A stretch of DNA of 64,000 nt from positions 1 through 64,000 of the forward strand of contig NZ_JAMWYS010000001.1 in assembly GCF_023914155.1 (NCBI RefSeq), written 5' to 3'. A program made the position numbers and the translations under genes. The notes beneath the pieces are model-generated. The model searched no databases. It was not told where the DNA came from and was given only the letters and a program-made list of their open reading frames with translations. Below, in pieces: positions 35,140 to 43,732 of the stretch (position 1 is the first letter of the stretch; each line of letters starts with the position of its first letter). Source of the stretch: Solitalea agri. GTDB taxonomy: Bacteria > Bacteroidota > Bacteroidia > Sphingobacteriales > Sphingobacteriaceae.

Positions 35140-36501
35140 ATGGCTCAAAAGATATTATTAAAGAATATTAACGTTCCCGGAATTAACACCTTTGAGGTTT
35201 ATCGCCAGTACGGTGGTTATGCGGCAGTCGAAAAGGCATTGAAAACTATGTCTGCTGATGACGTAGTTGAAGAAGTTAAAAAATCGGGCTTGCGTGGTCG
35301 TGGTGGAGCTGGCTTCCCTACCGGAATGAAATGGAGCTTTCTGGCAAAACCAGAAGGTGTTCCTCGTTACTTGGTATGTAATGCTGACGAATCAGAACCT
35401 GGAACATTTAAAGATCGTTATTTAATGACTCACACTCCTCATACTTTAATTGAAGGTATGATTGTGTCGAGTTTTGCTTTAGGAGCAAATACTTCATATA
35501 TCTATGTTCGTGGTGAAATGATGCCACAGATCCGCATTTTAGAAAAAGCTATTGCTGAAGCTAAGAATGCTGGATTCCTTGGTAAAAACATTTTAGGAAC
35601 AGGGTATGACCTGGAAATTTATGTTCAGCCAGGTGGTGGAGCTTATATCTGTGGAGAGGAAACGGCGCTTTTAGAATCTTTGGAAGGTAAACGCGGTAAC
35701 CCACGTATTAAACCTCCGTTCCCTGCTATTGCGGGATTATATGGTTGTCCAACGGTAGTCAATAACGTTGAGTCGATTGCTGCTGTTAGCTGGATCGTTA
35801 ACAACGGTGGCGATGAGTATGCAAAAATTGGTATAGGTAGAAGTACCGGAACTAAATTAATTTCAGCATCAGGTAATATTAATAAGCCAGGTGTTTATGA
35901 GATTGAATTAGGACTTTCAGTTGAAGAGTTTATTTATTCGGATGAATATTGTGGAGGTATCGCTAACGGCAAACGTCTTAAAGCGGTTGTTGCTGGAGGT
36001 TCTTCTGTTCCAATTTTACCTGCAAATTTAATTCTTAAGCTGTCTAACGGTCAACCTCGTTTGATGTCTTATGAATCATTGGCAGAGGGTGGTTTTGCTA
36101 CTGGTACCATGCTAGGTTCAGGTGGATTTATTGTAATGGATGAAGATGCTTGTATTGTACGCAATACTTGGAACTTCTCTCGTTTCTATCATCATGAATC
36201 ATGCGGACAATGTTCACCTTGTCGTGAGGGAACCGGATGGATGGAAAAAGTGCTTCACCGGATCGAGTACGGTCATGGTAAAATGAGCGATATCGATTTG
36301 TTGGTGGATGTTTCGAAGAAAATTGAAGGGAATACCATTTGTCCATTGGGCGACGCTGCAGCTTGGCCTGTTGCTAGTGCAATCCGTCACTTCCGTGATG
36401 AGTTTGAGTGGCATGTTAACAATCCTCAGGCGGCAATGGATGGAAATTATGGCTTAGCAAATTACGCTGACCCAATTCCTGTTGTTGAAGAAGCAAATTA
36501 A
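35140..36501 (+). CDS. nuoF: NADH-quinone oxidoreductase subunit F
   Basis: A 453-residue subunit that binds NADH and FMN and takes in electrons. The nucleotide-binding loop GRGGAGFPTGMKW starts at residue 53. The [4Fe-4S] cluster ligands are Cys355, Cys358 and Cys361 (SCGQCSPCREGTGW) and Cys401 (TICPLGDAAAWP). All are intact. The gene is followed by a 165-base structured spacer before nuoG. Confidence 0.96.
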   Translation: MAQKILLKNINVPGINTFEVYRQYGGYAAVEKALKTMSADDVVEEVKKSGLRGRGGAGFPTGMKWSFLAKPEGVPRYLVCNADESEPGTFKDRYLMTHTPHTLIEGMIVSSFALGANTSYIYVRGEMMPQIRILEKAIAEAKNAGFLGKNILGTGYDLEIYVQPGGGAYICGEETALLESLEGKRGNPRIKPPFPAIAGLYGCPTVVNNVESIAAVSWIVNNGGDEYAKIGIGRSTGTKLISASGNINKPGVYEIELGLSVEEFIYSDEYCGGIANGKRLKAVVAGGSSVPILPANLILKLSNGQPRLMSYESLAEGGFATGTMLGSGGFIVMDEDACIVRNTWNFSRFYHHESCGQCSPCREGTGWMEKVLHRIEYGHGKMSDIDLLVDVSKKIEGNTICPLGDAAAWPVASAIRHFRDEFEWHVNNPQAAMDGNYGLANYADPIPVVEEAN

Positions 36502-36507
36502 TAGAGA

Positions 36508-36565
36508 GATATGTGATATCCGATGTGAGAAGGAGACATGAATCGTAGGTCTCCAATCCCATATC
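36508..36565. repeat. First inverted repeat in the nuoF-nuoG spacer
   Basis: Inner stem GGAGAC (36532-36537) with GTCTCC (36549-36554); outer arms GATATGTGAT (36508-36517) and ATCCCATATC (36556-36565) pair with one mismatch. It has no T run. Confidence 0.6.
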
Positions 36566-36606
36566 TGATGAGAAAAATAAATAATTAAGAGAGTTGTATG
36601 TGATTC

Positions 36607-36661
36607 GAGACTAAATTACTATAAGTCTCAAGTCTCATTTCTCAAATCTCACTTCTAACAA
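36607..36661. repeat. Second inverted repeat and CTCA-rich tract before nuoG
   Basis: GAGACT (36607-36612) pairs with AGTCTC (36624-36629). It is followed by a degenerate run of CTCA words, ending in TCTCACTTCTAACAA (36647-36661), six bases before the nuoG ATG. The GAGAC/GTCTC core is shared with the first hairpin of this spacer. Confidence 0.6.
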
Positions 36662-36666
36662 AGACT

Positions 36667-37626
36667 ATGTCTGAAAAGGTAAAAGTAACAATAGATAACA
36701 TTGAGATTGAGGTTGATCCCGGAACAACCATCCTTAATGCCGCGCGCATGATAGGAGGGGATATTGTTCCTCCTGCAATGTGTTACTACAGCAAGTTGAA
36801 AGGCAGTGGCGGTAAATGCCGTACTTGTTTGGTAAAGGTTTCTCAAGGTTCTGCTAAAGATCCACGTCCAATGCCAAAACTGGTAGCTTCTTGTCGTACA
36901 ACTGTAATGGACGGAATGGTGGTGCAAAACATTACTTCTCCTGAAGTTATTGAGGCTCGTAAAGGAGTTGTTGAGTTCTTGCTTATTAATCATCCGTTAG
37001 ATTGCCCTGTTTGTGATCAGGCTGGAGAGTGCCATTTGCAGGATCTTTCTTTTGAACACGGTAAAGATCAAAGCCGCTACGAATTCAAGCGACGTACGTT
37101 TGAAATGGTCGACATAGGCGACAAGATCAAATTGCATATGAACCGTTGTATTTTATGCTATCGTTGCGTGTTTACGGCTGATCAGATTACTGATAATCGT
37201 GTTCATGGTATATTGGGTCGTGGAGATGCTTCAGAGATCGGCACATATATTTCAAAAGCTATCGATAATGATTTTTCAGGAAACGTAATCGATGTTTGTC
37301 CGGTTGGGGCATTAACAGATAAAACCTTCCGTTTTAAGAATCGTGTATGGTTTACTAAGCCTGTTAACGCTCATTGCGATTGCGAGAAATGTTCTGGTAA
37401 AGTAACCTTATGGTATAAAGGTGAAGAAGTGATTCGCGTTACTGGTCGTAAAGACCAATATGGTGAGTTGGAGGAATTTATCTGTAATACTTGTCGTTTT
37501 GACAAAAAGAAAACCAGCGACTGGACAATTGAAGGCCCGACCAAAGTCGATCGTCGTTCAGTTGTTTCTTCAAACCATTACGACGAGAAGGAATTATTGC
37601 CAGTTATCGATAGAAAGATTTTTTAA
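36667..37626 (+). CDS. nuoG: NADH-quinone oxidoreductase subunit G, short form
   Basis: A 319-residue NuoG. It keeps the iron-sulfur part: [2Fe-2S] ligands Cys39, 51, 54 and 76; the His109/Cys113/Cys116/Cys122 cluster; the [4Fe-4S] ligands Cys161, 164, 167 and 211; and further Cys at 237, 239, 242, 273 and 276, where the optional N7 site lies in longer NuoG proteins. The large molybdopterin-oxidoreductase-like domain that makes other NuoG proteins 700-900 residues long is absent. Only 79 bases separate it from nuoH, so there is no room for a frameshifted remainder. I take it as a natural short form. Confidence 0.9.
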   Translation: MSEKVKVTIDNIEIEVDPGTTILNAARMIGGDIVPPAMCYYSKLKGSGGKCRTCLVKVSQGSAKDPRPMPKLVASCRTTVMDGMVVQNITSPEVIEARKGVVEFLLINHPLDCPVCDQAGECHLQDLSFEHGKDQSRYEFKRRTFEMVDIGDKIKLHMNRCILCYRCVFTADQITDNRVHGILGRGDASEIGTYISKAIDNDFSGNVIDVCPVGALTDKTFRFKNRVWFTKPVNAHCDCEKCSGKVTLWYKGEEVIRVTGRKDQYGELEEFICNTCRFDKKKTSDWTIEGPTKVDRRSVVSSNHYDEKELLPVIDRKIF

Positions 37627-37631
37627 CAGAA

Positions 37632-37694
37632 CACGAATTGTGCGAGCATTAATTAATGATTTATGTGCTTCGCTTTAATTCGACTGAATTCGTG
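37632..37694. repeat. Cruciform-like repeat in the nuoG-nuoH spacer
   Basis: CACGAATT (37632-37639) is the exact complement of AATTCGTG (37687-37694). Inside, GCGAGCA (37642-37648) pairs with TGC-T-TCGC (37666-37673). The structure fills almost the whole 79-base spacer. Confidence 0.6.
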
Positions 37695-37705
37695 ATAAAA
37701 GAAAA

Positions 37706-38779
37706 ATGGAATCAGCATTAATAATAGAGAAATTCATATTGATAACAGTTGTGTTAGTGGTTAGCCTTGTGGTTGCCATGTACATGACTTTGGTTGAACG
37801 CAAGTTTGCGGGTTTCTTCCAGGATCGTTTGGGTCCTAACCGTGCAGGACCTTTTGGTATTCTACAACCACTGGCCGATGGGGTTAAATTGTTTACCAAA
37901 GAAGAAATTCTTCCGGCAAATGCAAACAAGTTGCTGTTCATTATGGGGCCTTCATTGGCCATGTTTACTGCAACAATAAGCTCAGCAGTGATTCCTTGGG
38001 GACGCGACCTCGTATTTGGAGATAAGGTGATCTCTTTGCAGGTTACTGATATTAACGTTGGCCTTTTATACATCTTTGGAGTAGTTTCATTGGGTGTATA
38101 TGGAATGATGATAGGGGGCTGGGCTTCTAACAACAAATACTCATTAATGGGTACTATTCGTGCCGCCTCTCAAAGTATTAGTTATGAGATTGCCATGGGT
38201 ATGGCCATTATTGCTTTATTGATGGTGACTGGAACTTTAAGCATGCGCGGTATTGTTGACGGTCAGGCTTCTACATTATACGGTCTTAAAGGAACTGAAG
38301 GTTTAGGATGGAATGTGTTCTACCAGCCTGTTGCATTCCTGATCTACCTTATCTGTATGTTCGCTGAGTGTAACCGTACTCCATTCGATTTACCTGAGTG
38401 TGAATCAGAATTGGTTGCGGGTTACCACACAGAGCACTCAAGTATGAAATTAGGTTTTTACTTGTTTGCTGAATATATCAACATGTTTGTTTCATCAGCA
38501 GTGATCTCAGCCTTGTTCTTTGGAGGATATAACTTCCCGGGACAAGAGGCTTTAGTCAATGCGGGAGTAGCGTCAAACGTTATTACAATTTTAGGCCTGT
38601 TGGCTTTCTTCCTTAAAATAGGTTTCTTCCTGTTCTTCTTTGTTTGGGTGCGATGGACAATCCCACGCTTCCGCTACGATCAACTTATGCGCTTAGGCTG
38701 GAATATGTTAGTGCCTCTGGCAATTGCTAACATCGGAATTACAGGTATAGTAATGTATTTAACAGGACATATTAACTAA
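37706..38779 (+). CDS. nuoH: NADH-quinone oxidoreductase subunit H
   Basis: A 357-residue membrane subunit with about eight helices that joins the peripheral and membrane arms and helps form the quinone channel. Signature segments: ERKFAGFFQDRLGPNRAGPF (about 31-50), LADGVKLFTKEEI (about 56-68), and ECNRTPFDLPECESELVAGY (split around residues 226-245). Length and motifs are normal. Followed by nuoI after a 34-base gap. Confidence 0.96.
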   Translation: MESALIIEKFILITVVLVVSLVVAMYMTLVERKFAGFFQDRLGPNRAGPFGILQPLADGVKLFTKEEILPANANKLLFIMGPSLAMFTATISSAVIPWGRDLVFGDKVISLQVTDINVGLLYIFGVVSLGVYGMMIGGWASNNKYSLMGTIRAASQSISYEIAMGMAIIALLMVTGTLSMRGIVDGQASTLYGLKGTEGLGWNVFYQPVAFLIYLICMFAECNRTPFDLPECESELVAGYHTEHSSMKLGFYLFAEYINMFVSSAVISALFFGGYNFPGQEALVNAGVASNVITILGLLAFFLKIGFFLFFFVWVRWTIPRFRYDQLMRLGWNMLVPLAIANIGITGIVMYLTGHIN

Positions 38780-38813
38780 TTAAACCACCTCATTTGATCG
38801 GTGTCGATTAGAT

Positions 38814-39329
38814 GTGAGTACAAAAGATAAAATGGAATCATTAACCAATAGAAAAAAAGTAGTTGAGCAAAAGCCAATGACCTTTGCAGAGAGGATGTAT
38901 TTGCCTGCTATTTTCCAGGGGTTGACAATTACACTTAAGCACTTTTTCAAGAAAAAGGCGACGATTCAGTATCCTGATGTAAAGCGCGAATTCTCTGTCA
39001 ACTTTAGAGGTATTCATTCGTTAAAACGTGATGATGAAGGTCGTGAGCGTTGTACTGCCTGTGGTTTGTGTGCATTGTCATGCCCGGCTGAAGCAATTAC
39101 AATGGTAGCAGCTGAGCGTAAACCAGGAGAAGAAGGCTTATACCGTGAAGAAAAATATGCAGCTACTTACGAGATCAATATGTTGCGTTGTATTTTCTGT
39201 GGTTTTTGTGAAGAAGCTTGTCCTAAAGAGGCTATCTATTTAGATGGAGACATTCCTCCGGCAAGTTTCGACCGTGAAAATTTTGTATATGGTAAGGACA
39301 AATTAGTTGAACCTATCCATAAAAAATAA
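38814..39329 (+). CDS. nuoI: NADH-quinone oxidoreductase subunit I
   Basis: A 171-residue protein with two [4Fe-4S] ferredoxin motifs: Cys80, 83, 86 and 90 (CTACGLCALSCP) and Cys126, 129, 132 and 136 (CIFCGFCEEACP). These are clusters N6a and N6b, which pass electrons to NuoB. The start is GTG at 38814; an ATG six codons later (38832) is also possible. It is placed between nuoH and nuoJ. Confidence 0.95.
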   Translation: MSTKDKMESLTNRKKVVEQKPMTFAERMYLPAIFQGLTITLKHFFKKKATIQYPDVKREFSVNFRGIHSLKRDDEGRERCTACGLCALSCPAEAITMVAAERKPGEEGLYREEKYAATYEINMLRCIFCGFCEEACPKEAIYLDGDIPPASFDRENFVYGKDKLVEPIHKK

Positions 39330-39359
39330 CTATTTGATTAAATTCGCGGCGTTTTTATC

Positions 39360-39863
39360 ATGACAGTAACTCAATCATTATTTTATTTTCTGGCATTTGT
39401 AGCCATCTTCAGTTCACTACTTGTTGTACTGGCTAAGAATCCCATCCATAGTGTTTTATATCTGATTTTAACATTCTTCACCCTTACAGGAGAGTACATT
39501 CTTTTGAATGCTCAATTTGTGGGTATTGTGAACATCATCGTATATGCAGGAGCAATAATGGTACTTTTCCTATTTGTTATCATGTTGCTTAACCTTAACG
39601 TTCAAACCGAACCTCAAAAGACTAATCTGATTAAATTCATTGGTATTATAACCGGAGGTATCGGTTTAGTTGTTTTAACAGGTTCATTAAAAGCTTCTGA
39701 TCCTTCAAACCTGGTGGTAATTCAGAATGTAGACATGGGCTTGGTAAAGAACCTTGGTAAAGTTTTATTCAAAGACTTCCTTTTACCGTTTGAAATTGTA
39801 TCTATTCTATTCCTTTCGGCAATGGTAGGCGCAGTTTTGCTTGCCAGAAAGGAGACAAAATAA
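39360..39863 (+). CDS. nuoJ: NADH-quinone oxidoreductase subunit J
   Basis: A 167-residue membrane subunit with five helices. The third helix region has the NuoJ pattern NIIVYAGAIMVLFLFVIMLL (about 58-77), and the N-terminus has KNPIHSVLYLILTFF. It belongs to the central proton-translocating axis of the membrane arm. Its stop is four bases before the nuoK ATG. Confidence 0.93.
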   Translation: MTVTQSLFYFLAFVAIFSSLLVVLAKNPIHSVLYLILTFFTLTGEYILLNAQFVGIVNIIVYAGAIMVLFLFVIMLLNLNVQTEPQKTNLIKFIGIITGGIGLVVLTGSLKASDPSNLVVIQNVDMGLVKNLGKVLFKDFLLPFEIVSILFLSAMVGAVLLARKETK

Positions 39864-39867
39864 GTAT

Positions 39868-40197
39868 ATGGAAAATATAACGAATGCCATTACATTGGTT
39901 CCGCTTAATCATTACATTCTATTAAGCTCAATTATTTTCTTTATAGGAATTATTGGAGTAATAACCCGAAGAAATGCCATTGTCGTTTTCATGTCAATCG
40001 AGTTGATGCTGAATGCAGTAAACTTGCTATTGACGGCTTTCTCTGCCTACAGAGGTGACGCCGCTGGACAAGTCTTCGTGTTCTTTATTATGGCAGTAGC
40101 AGCAGCCGAAGTTGCGGTTGGTCTGGCCATTATCGTAATGATCTACAGGAACAACAATTCAATTGATATTGACCTGTTAAATAAATTAAAAAATTAA
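39868..40197 (+). CDS. nuoK: NADH-quinone oxidoreductase subunit K
   Basis: A 109-residue three-helix membrane subunit, ND4L type. The segment VVFMSIELMLNAVNLLL carries the conserved Glu of helix 2, and DAAGQVFVFFIMAVAAAEVA that of helix 3. I start at the ATG at 39868; a TTG at 39841 lies within nuoJ and would add nine residues. A 61-base spacer with a small hairpin separates it from nuoL. Confidence 0.94.
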   Translation: MENITNAITLVPLNHYILLSSIIFFIGIIGVITRRNAIVVFMSIELMLNAVNLLLTAFSAYRGDAAGQVFVFFIMAVAAAEVAVGLAIIVMIYRNNNSIDIDLLNKLKN

Positions 40198-40212
40198 TAC
40201 AAAAGATGTGTT

Positions 40213-40226
40213 GATGATTATTCATC
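40213..40226. repeat. Small hairpin in the nuoK-nuoL spacer
   Basis: GATGA (40213-40217) pairs with TCATC (40222-40226) across a TTAT loop. It is short and could be chance. Confidence 0.3.
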
Positions 40227-40258
40227 TCACTGAATAAATACGCAAACTGAACTAAGAA

Positions 40259-42184
40259 ATGACGGAACAATTAGCCTGGCTGATACCTGTACTTCCCTTA
40301 ATTGGTTTCCTGATCAATGGATTGGGATATAAGAAAAATCCGAAAGGTTTAGTTGGCCTTGTTGGCTGTGCGAGTGTTTTAGGATCGTTTATCCTGAGCA
40401 TTCTGGTGTTTTTTGATATCAAAGCAAATGGTGCAAAAACCATCGATCTTTATGAGTGGATTTCTGTAGGAACATTAAAGATACCTTTCTCGTTCCTTAT
40501 TGATCAGTTAACATCTATTATGTTATTGATTATTACCGGAGTTGGATTTTTGATTCACGTATATTCTACTGGTTATATGCATGATGACGAGGGCTACGGT
40601 AAATACTTTGCCTACCTGAATCTGTTCGTATTCTTTATGTTATTGCTTGTTTTAGGCTCTAACTATGTGATCATGTTTATTGGTTGGGAAGGTGTTGGTT
40701 TATGTTCGTACTTACTCATTGGTTTTTGGTTTAAGAAAACAGAATATGCTAACGCTGCAAAGAAAGCTTTTGTGATGAACCGTATCGGAGACTTGGGTTT
40801 CCTGATTGGAATTTTCATGTTGTTTTCAACCTTTGGAAGCATCAGTTATGCTGATATATTTCCGCAGGCACAGGCAATTGGCACACCTGTTTTAACCGCA
40901 ATCACTTTATTACTGTTTGTTGGAGCGATGGGTAAAAGTGCTCAGCTGCCATTATATACCTGGTTGCCTGATGCAATGGCGGGTCCAACACCTGTTTCGG
41001 CACTTATTCACGCAGCTACCATGGTTACCGCTGGTATTTACATGATTGCCCGCTCAAATGTGCTATATGTGTTGTCTCCAATTTCGATGGCTGTGGTAGC
41101 AGGTATTGGTTTAGCTACTGCAATTTTCGCTGCTGTTATTGCTTTAACTCAAAATGACATTAAGAAAGTATTGGCTTATTCAACAGTGAGCCAGTTAGGA
41201 TATATGTTTTTAGGTTTGGGAGTTGGAGCATTCACAGGAGCCTTCTTCCACGTAATGACTCATGCGTTCTTCAAAGCCTTATTATTCTTAGGTGCTGGTA
41301 GTGTTATTCACGCTATGGGTGGTGAACAGGACATGCGTCAAATGGGTGGTTTGAAAAAACATTTACCAATTACCTGGTTTACCATGCTGATGGGTACCTT
41401 GGCAATTGCCGGTATTCCTCCATTCTCAGGTTTCTTTTCTAAAGATGAGATTTTGGCTCATGCATTTGAAGTAAGTCCTACTATTTGGGTAATAGGAGTA
41501 TTAGGTGCTTTGCTTACAGCGTTTTATATGTTCCGTATGTTCTTCTTAACATTCAATGGTAAATTCAGAGGAACTGAAGCACAGCATCATCATTTACACG
41601 AGTCACCTGTGTCAATGACTTTTCCGCTTATTGTTCTGGCAATTCTTTCGGTTGTAGGAGGCTTTGTTGGGGTTCCTGAAGCAATTGCACACCTGTTTGG
41701 TGGACATGGAGAATCACACCTTCTTAATGAATTTTTGTCACCGGTATTCAGTCAATCTACTACAATTTTAAATGCTGCTCATCATGGCCATTTATCGCAT
41801 GAAACGGAGTACGCTTTAATGGGAGCTTCTGTTTTAGGTGTTCTAATTTCAATTTTCTACGCATATACAGTTTATGTTAGAAAGGAAACTGTTCCCGCTG
41901 CAGAAACGGCCCGCCGAGTTGGTTTAGAGAAAGCATCTTACAATAAATTCTATATCGACGAGATTTACAATGCAGTATTTACTCGTCCTCTTGATAATCT
42001 GTCTCAGCTTTTCTACAGGATTCTCGATAAATCAATTATCGATGGAATTGTAAATGGCTTTGGTCAATTAACGCAATGGAGTGCGGATAAGTTCCGTCGT
42101 ATTCAAAACGGCTACATCGGAAGTTATATGTTTATGATGGTTGTGGGTATTATTTTAATTCTTGTATTTAACTTTTTGTTTTAG
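40259..42184 (+). CDS. nuoL: NADH-quinone oxidoreductase subunit L
   Basis: A 641-residue antiporter-like proton-pumping subunit (ND5 type). Conserved parts: VMFIGWEGVGLCSYLLIGFW (about 139-158, with the key Glu), LPLYTWLPDAMAGPTPVSAL (about 230-249) followed by IHAATMVTAGIYMIAR, and NDIKKVLAYSTVSQLGYM (about 298-315). The C-terminal part includes the long lateral helix and a last transmembrane helix. It precedes nuoM with a six-base gap. Confidence 0.95.
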   Translation: MTEQLAWLIPVLPLIGFLINGLGYKKNPKGLVGLVGCASVLGSFILSILVFFDIKANGAKTIDLYEWISVGTLKIPFSFLIDQLTSIMLLIITGVGFLIHVYSTGYMHDDEGYGKYFAYLNLFVFFMLLLVLGSNYVIMFIGWEGVGLCSYLLIGFWFKKTEYANAAKKAFVMNRIGDLGFLIGIFMLFSTFGSISYADIFPQAQAIGTPVLTAITLLLFVGAMGKSAQLPLYTWLPDAMAGPTPVSALIHAATMVTAGIYMIARSNVLYVLSPISMAVVAGIGLATAIFAAVIALTQNDIKKVLAYSTVSQLGYMFLGLGVGAFTGAFFHVMTHAFFKALLFLGAGSVIHAMGGEQDMRQMGGLKKHLPITWFTMLMGTLAIAGIPPFSGFFSKDEILAHAFEVSPTIWVIGVLGALLTAFYMFRMFFLTFNGKFRGTEAQHHHLHESPVSMTFPLIVLAILSVVGGFVGVPEAIAHLFGGHGESHLLNEFLSPVFSQSTTILNAAHHGHLSHETEYALMGASVLGVLISIFYAYTVYVRKETVPAAETARRVGLEKASYNKFYIDEIYNAVFTRPLDNLSQLFYRILDKSIIDGIVNGFGQLTQWSADKFRRIQNGYIGSYMFMMVVGIILILVFNFLF

Positions 42185-42190
42185 AGAGAG

Positions 42191-43657
42191 ATGATCAATT
42201 ATATAACAGTATTACTGGTTTTATTCCCTCTTCTTGGTTCGGTAATAGTTGCGTTTACTCGCGGTGAACAAGTAAAGAAAATTGCACTTGGTTTTTCATT
42301 GATCGAGTTAGCGATGGCTGTTTTTGCCTGGACTAAGTTTGATTATACGAATCCTGATTCTCAGTTTATTTATAACCAACCATGGATTGAATCATTAGGT
42401 ATTCACTTCAAAGTAGGTATGGACGGAATTAGCTTCTTGTTGGTTTTATTAACCACAGTATTAGTTCCGTTGATCATTTTGTCTTCATTCCGTAAAGAGT
42501 TTCGCAAGCCTCATGCATTATATGCTTTGGTGTTGTTTATGCAAACTGGTTTAATAGGGGTGTTTACTTCGCTCGATGCTTTCTTGTTTTATGTGGCTTG
42601 GGAAGCAGCGTTAATTCCAATTTACTTTATTTCGGCAATTTGGGGTGGCGAAGATCGAATTCGAGTTACCTTCAAGTTCTTTGTTTATACGATGTTTGGT
42701 AGTTTGTTCATGTTAATAGGCATTATCTACCTGTTCATTCAAACACCTGGGCATAGCTTTGATATTAACCAATTTTATCAAGTTGCTTTAGATAAAGGAA
42801 CGCAGTCTTGGTTATTCTGGTGTTTCTTCTTAGCCTTTGCTATCAAGATGCCGGTATTCCCTTTCCATACTTGGCAGCCTGATACCTATACCACGGCTCC
42901 AACTGTAGGAACTATGTTACTATCAGGTATTATGCTGAAGATGGGTATTTATGGAGTAATCCGTTGGTTGCTACCTGTTTTGCCATTAGGCTTAATGCAA
43001 TGGGGTCAAACAGCTTTAATTTTATCGATCATTGGTGTTGTTTACGCCTCGATAATAGCCTTTACTCAAAAAGATATTAAACGATTAATTGCCTATTCTT
43101 CAATTGCTCACGTTGGACTAATTTCTGCCGGTATCTTCGCTTTGAATGTTCAAGGCATGCAGGGAGCAATGATTCAAATGATCAGCCATGGTATTAATGT
43201 GGTTGGTTTATTTTTTGTGATTGAGATCATTTTCGATCGCACAAAAGCTCGTGAAAGCTACTTGTTAGGTGGAATTGCTGCTAAAGCACCTATATTGGCA
43301 GCTACCTTCCTGATTATTTTGTTAGGAGCTGTTGCTTTACCATTAACCAACGGGTTTGTTGGAGAGTTCCTGCTTCTAAATAGTATTTATGAGTATGGTG
43401 TTTGGTACGCGATTGTTGCAGGATTAACCATTATTTTCGGTGCGGTTTATATGTTACGCATGTACGGAACAGTGATGTTTGGTAAAGAAGGAATGGCCAG
43501 TTCAACCTTTGCTGATGTTATTGGTACAGAGAAATTAGTATTGTTTGTAATCTGTGCTATGGTGATTTTCTTCGGATTTAAGCCACAATACCTGCTTCAT
43601 ATCTCAGAGGCTTCAGTAAATAACTTGCTGGAAATTATTAAACTAAAAATGCAATAG
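42191..43657 (+). CDS. nuoM: NADH-quinone oxidoreductase subunit M
   Basis: A 488-residue proton-pumping subunit (ND4 type). It has the NuoM-specific VGMDGISFLLVLLTT (about 76-90), FYVAWEAALIPIYF (about 132-145), FPFHTWQPDTYTTAPTVGTM and QKDIKRLIAYSSIAHVGLI. The membrane-embedded Lys and Glu residues of antiporter-like subunits are in these segments. A 75-base spacer leads to nuoN. Confidence 0.95.
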   Translation: MINYITVLLVLFPLLGSVIVAFTRGEQVKKIALGFSLIELAMAVFAWTKFDYTNPDSQFIYNQPWIESLGIHFKVGMDGISFLLVLLTTVLVPLIILSSFRKEFRKPHALYALVLFMQTGLIGVFTSLDAFLFYVAWEAALIPIYFISAIWGGEDRIRVTFKFFVYTMFGSLFMLIGIIYLFIQTPGHSFDINQFYQVALDKGTQSWLFWCFFLAFAIKMPVFPFHTWQPDTYTTAPTVGTMLLSGIMLKMGIYGVIRWLLPVLPLGLMQWGQTALILSIIGVVYASIIAFTQKDIKRLIAYSSIAHVGLISAGIFALNVQGMQGAMIQMISHGINVVGLFFVIEIIFDRTKARESYLLGGIAAKAPILAATFLIILLGAVALPLTNGFVGEFLLLNSIYEYGVWYAIVAGLTIIFGAVYMLRMYGTVMFGKEGMASSTFADVIGTEKLVLFVICAMVIFFGFKPQYLLHISEASVNNLLEIIKLKMQ

Positions 43658-43732
43658 TAAATATCTCGTTGGTTAAAGGTTGATCCATAGTATCAGCCGG
43701 TTAAATCAAAGTGATTAAAATAATAAGAAAGA

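Noticed and set aside
37627-37705. A frameshift that cut NuoG short
   Set aside because: Only 79 bases lie between nuoG and nuoH, too few for the missing domain, and they fold into a cruciform. All cysteines of the first three clusters are present.
43678-43698. A hairpin between nuoM and nuoN (GGTTGAT/ATCAGCC)
   Set aside because: It has seven pairs with one G-T pair and no T run. It is weaker than the other nuo spacer stems and I would not list it as an element.
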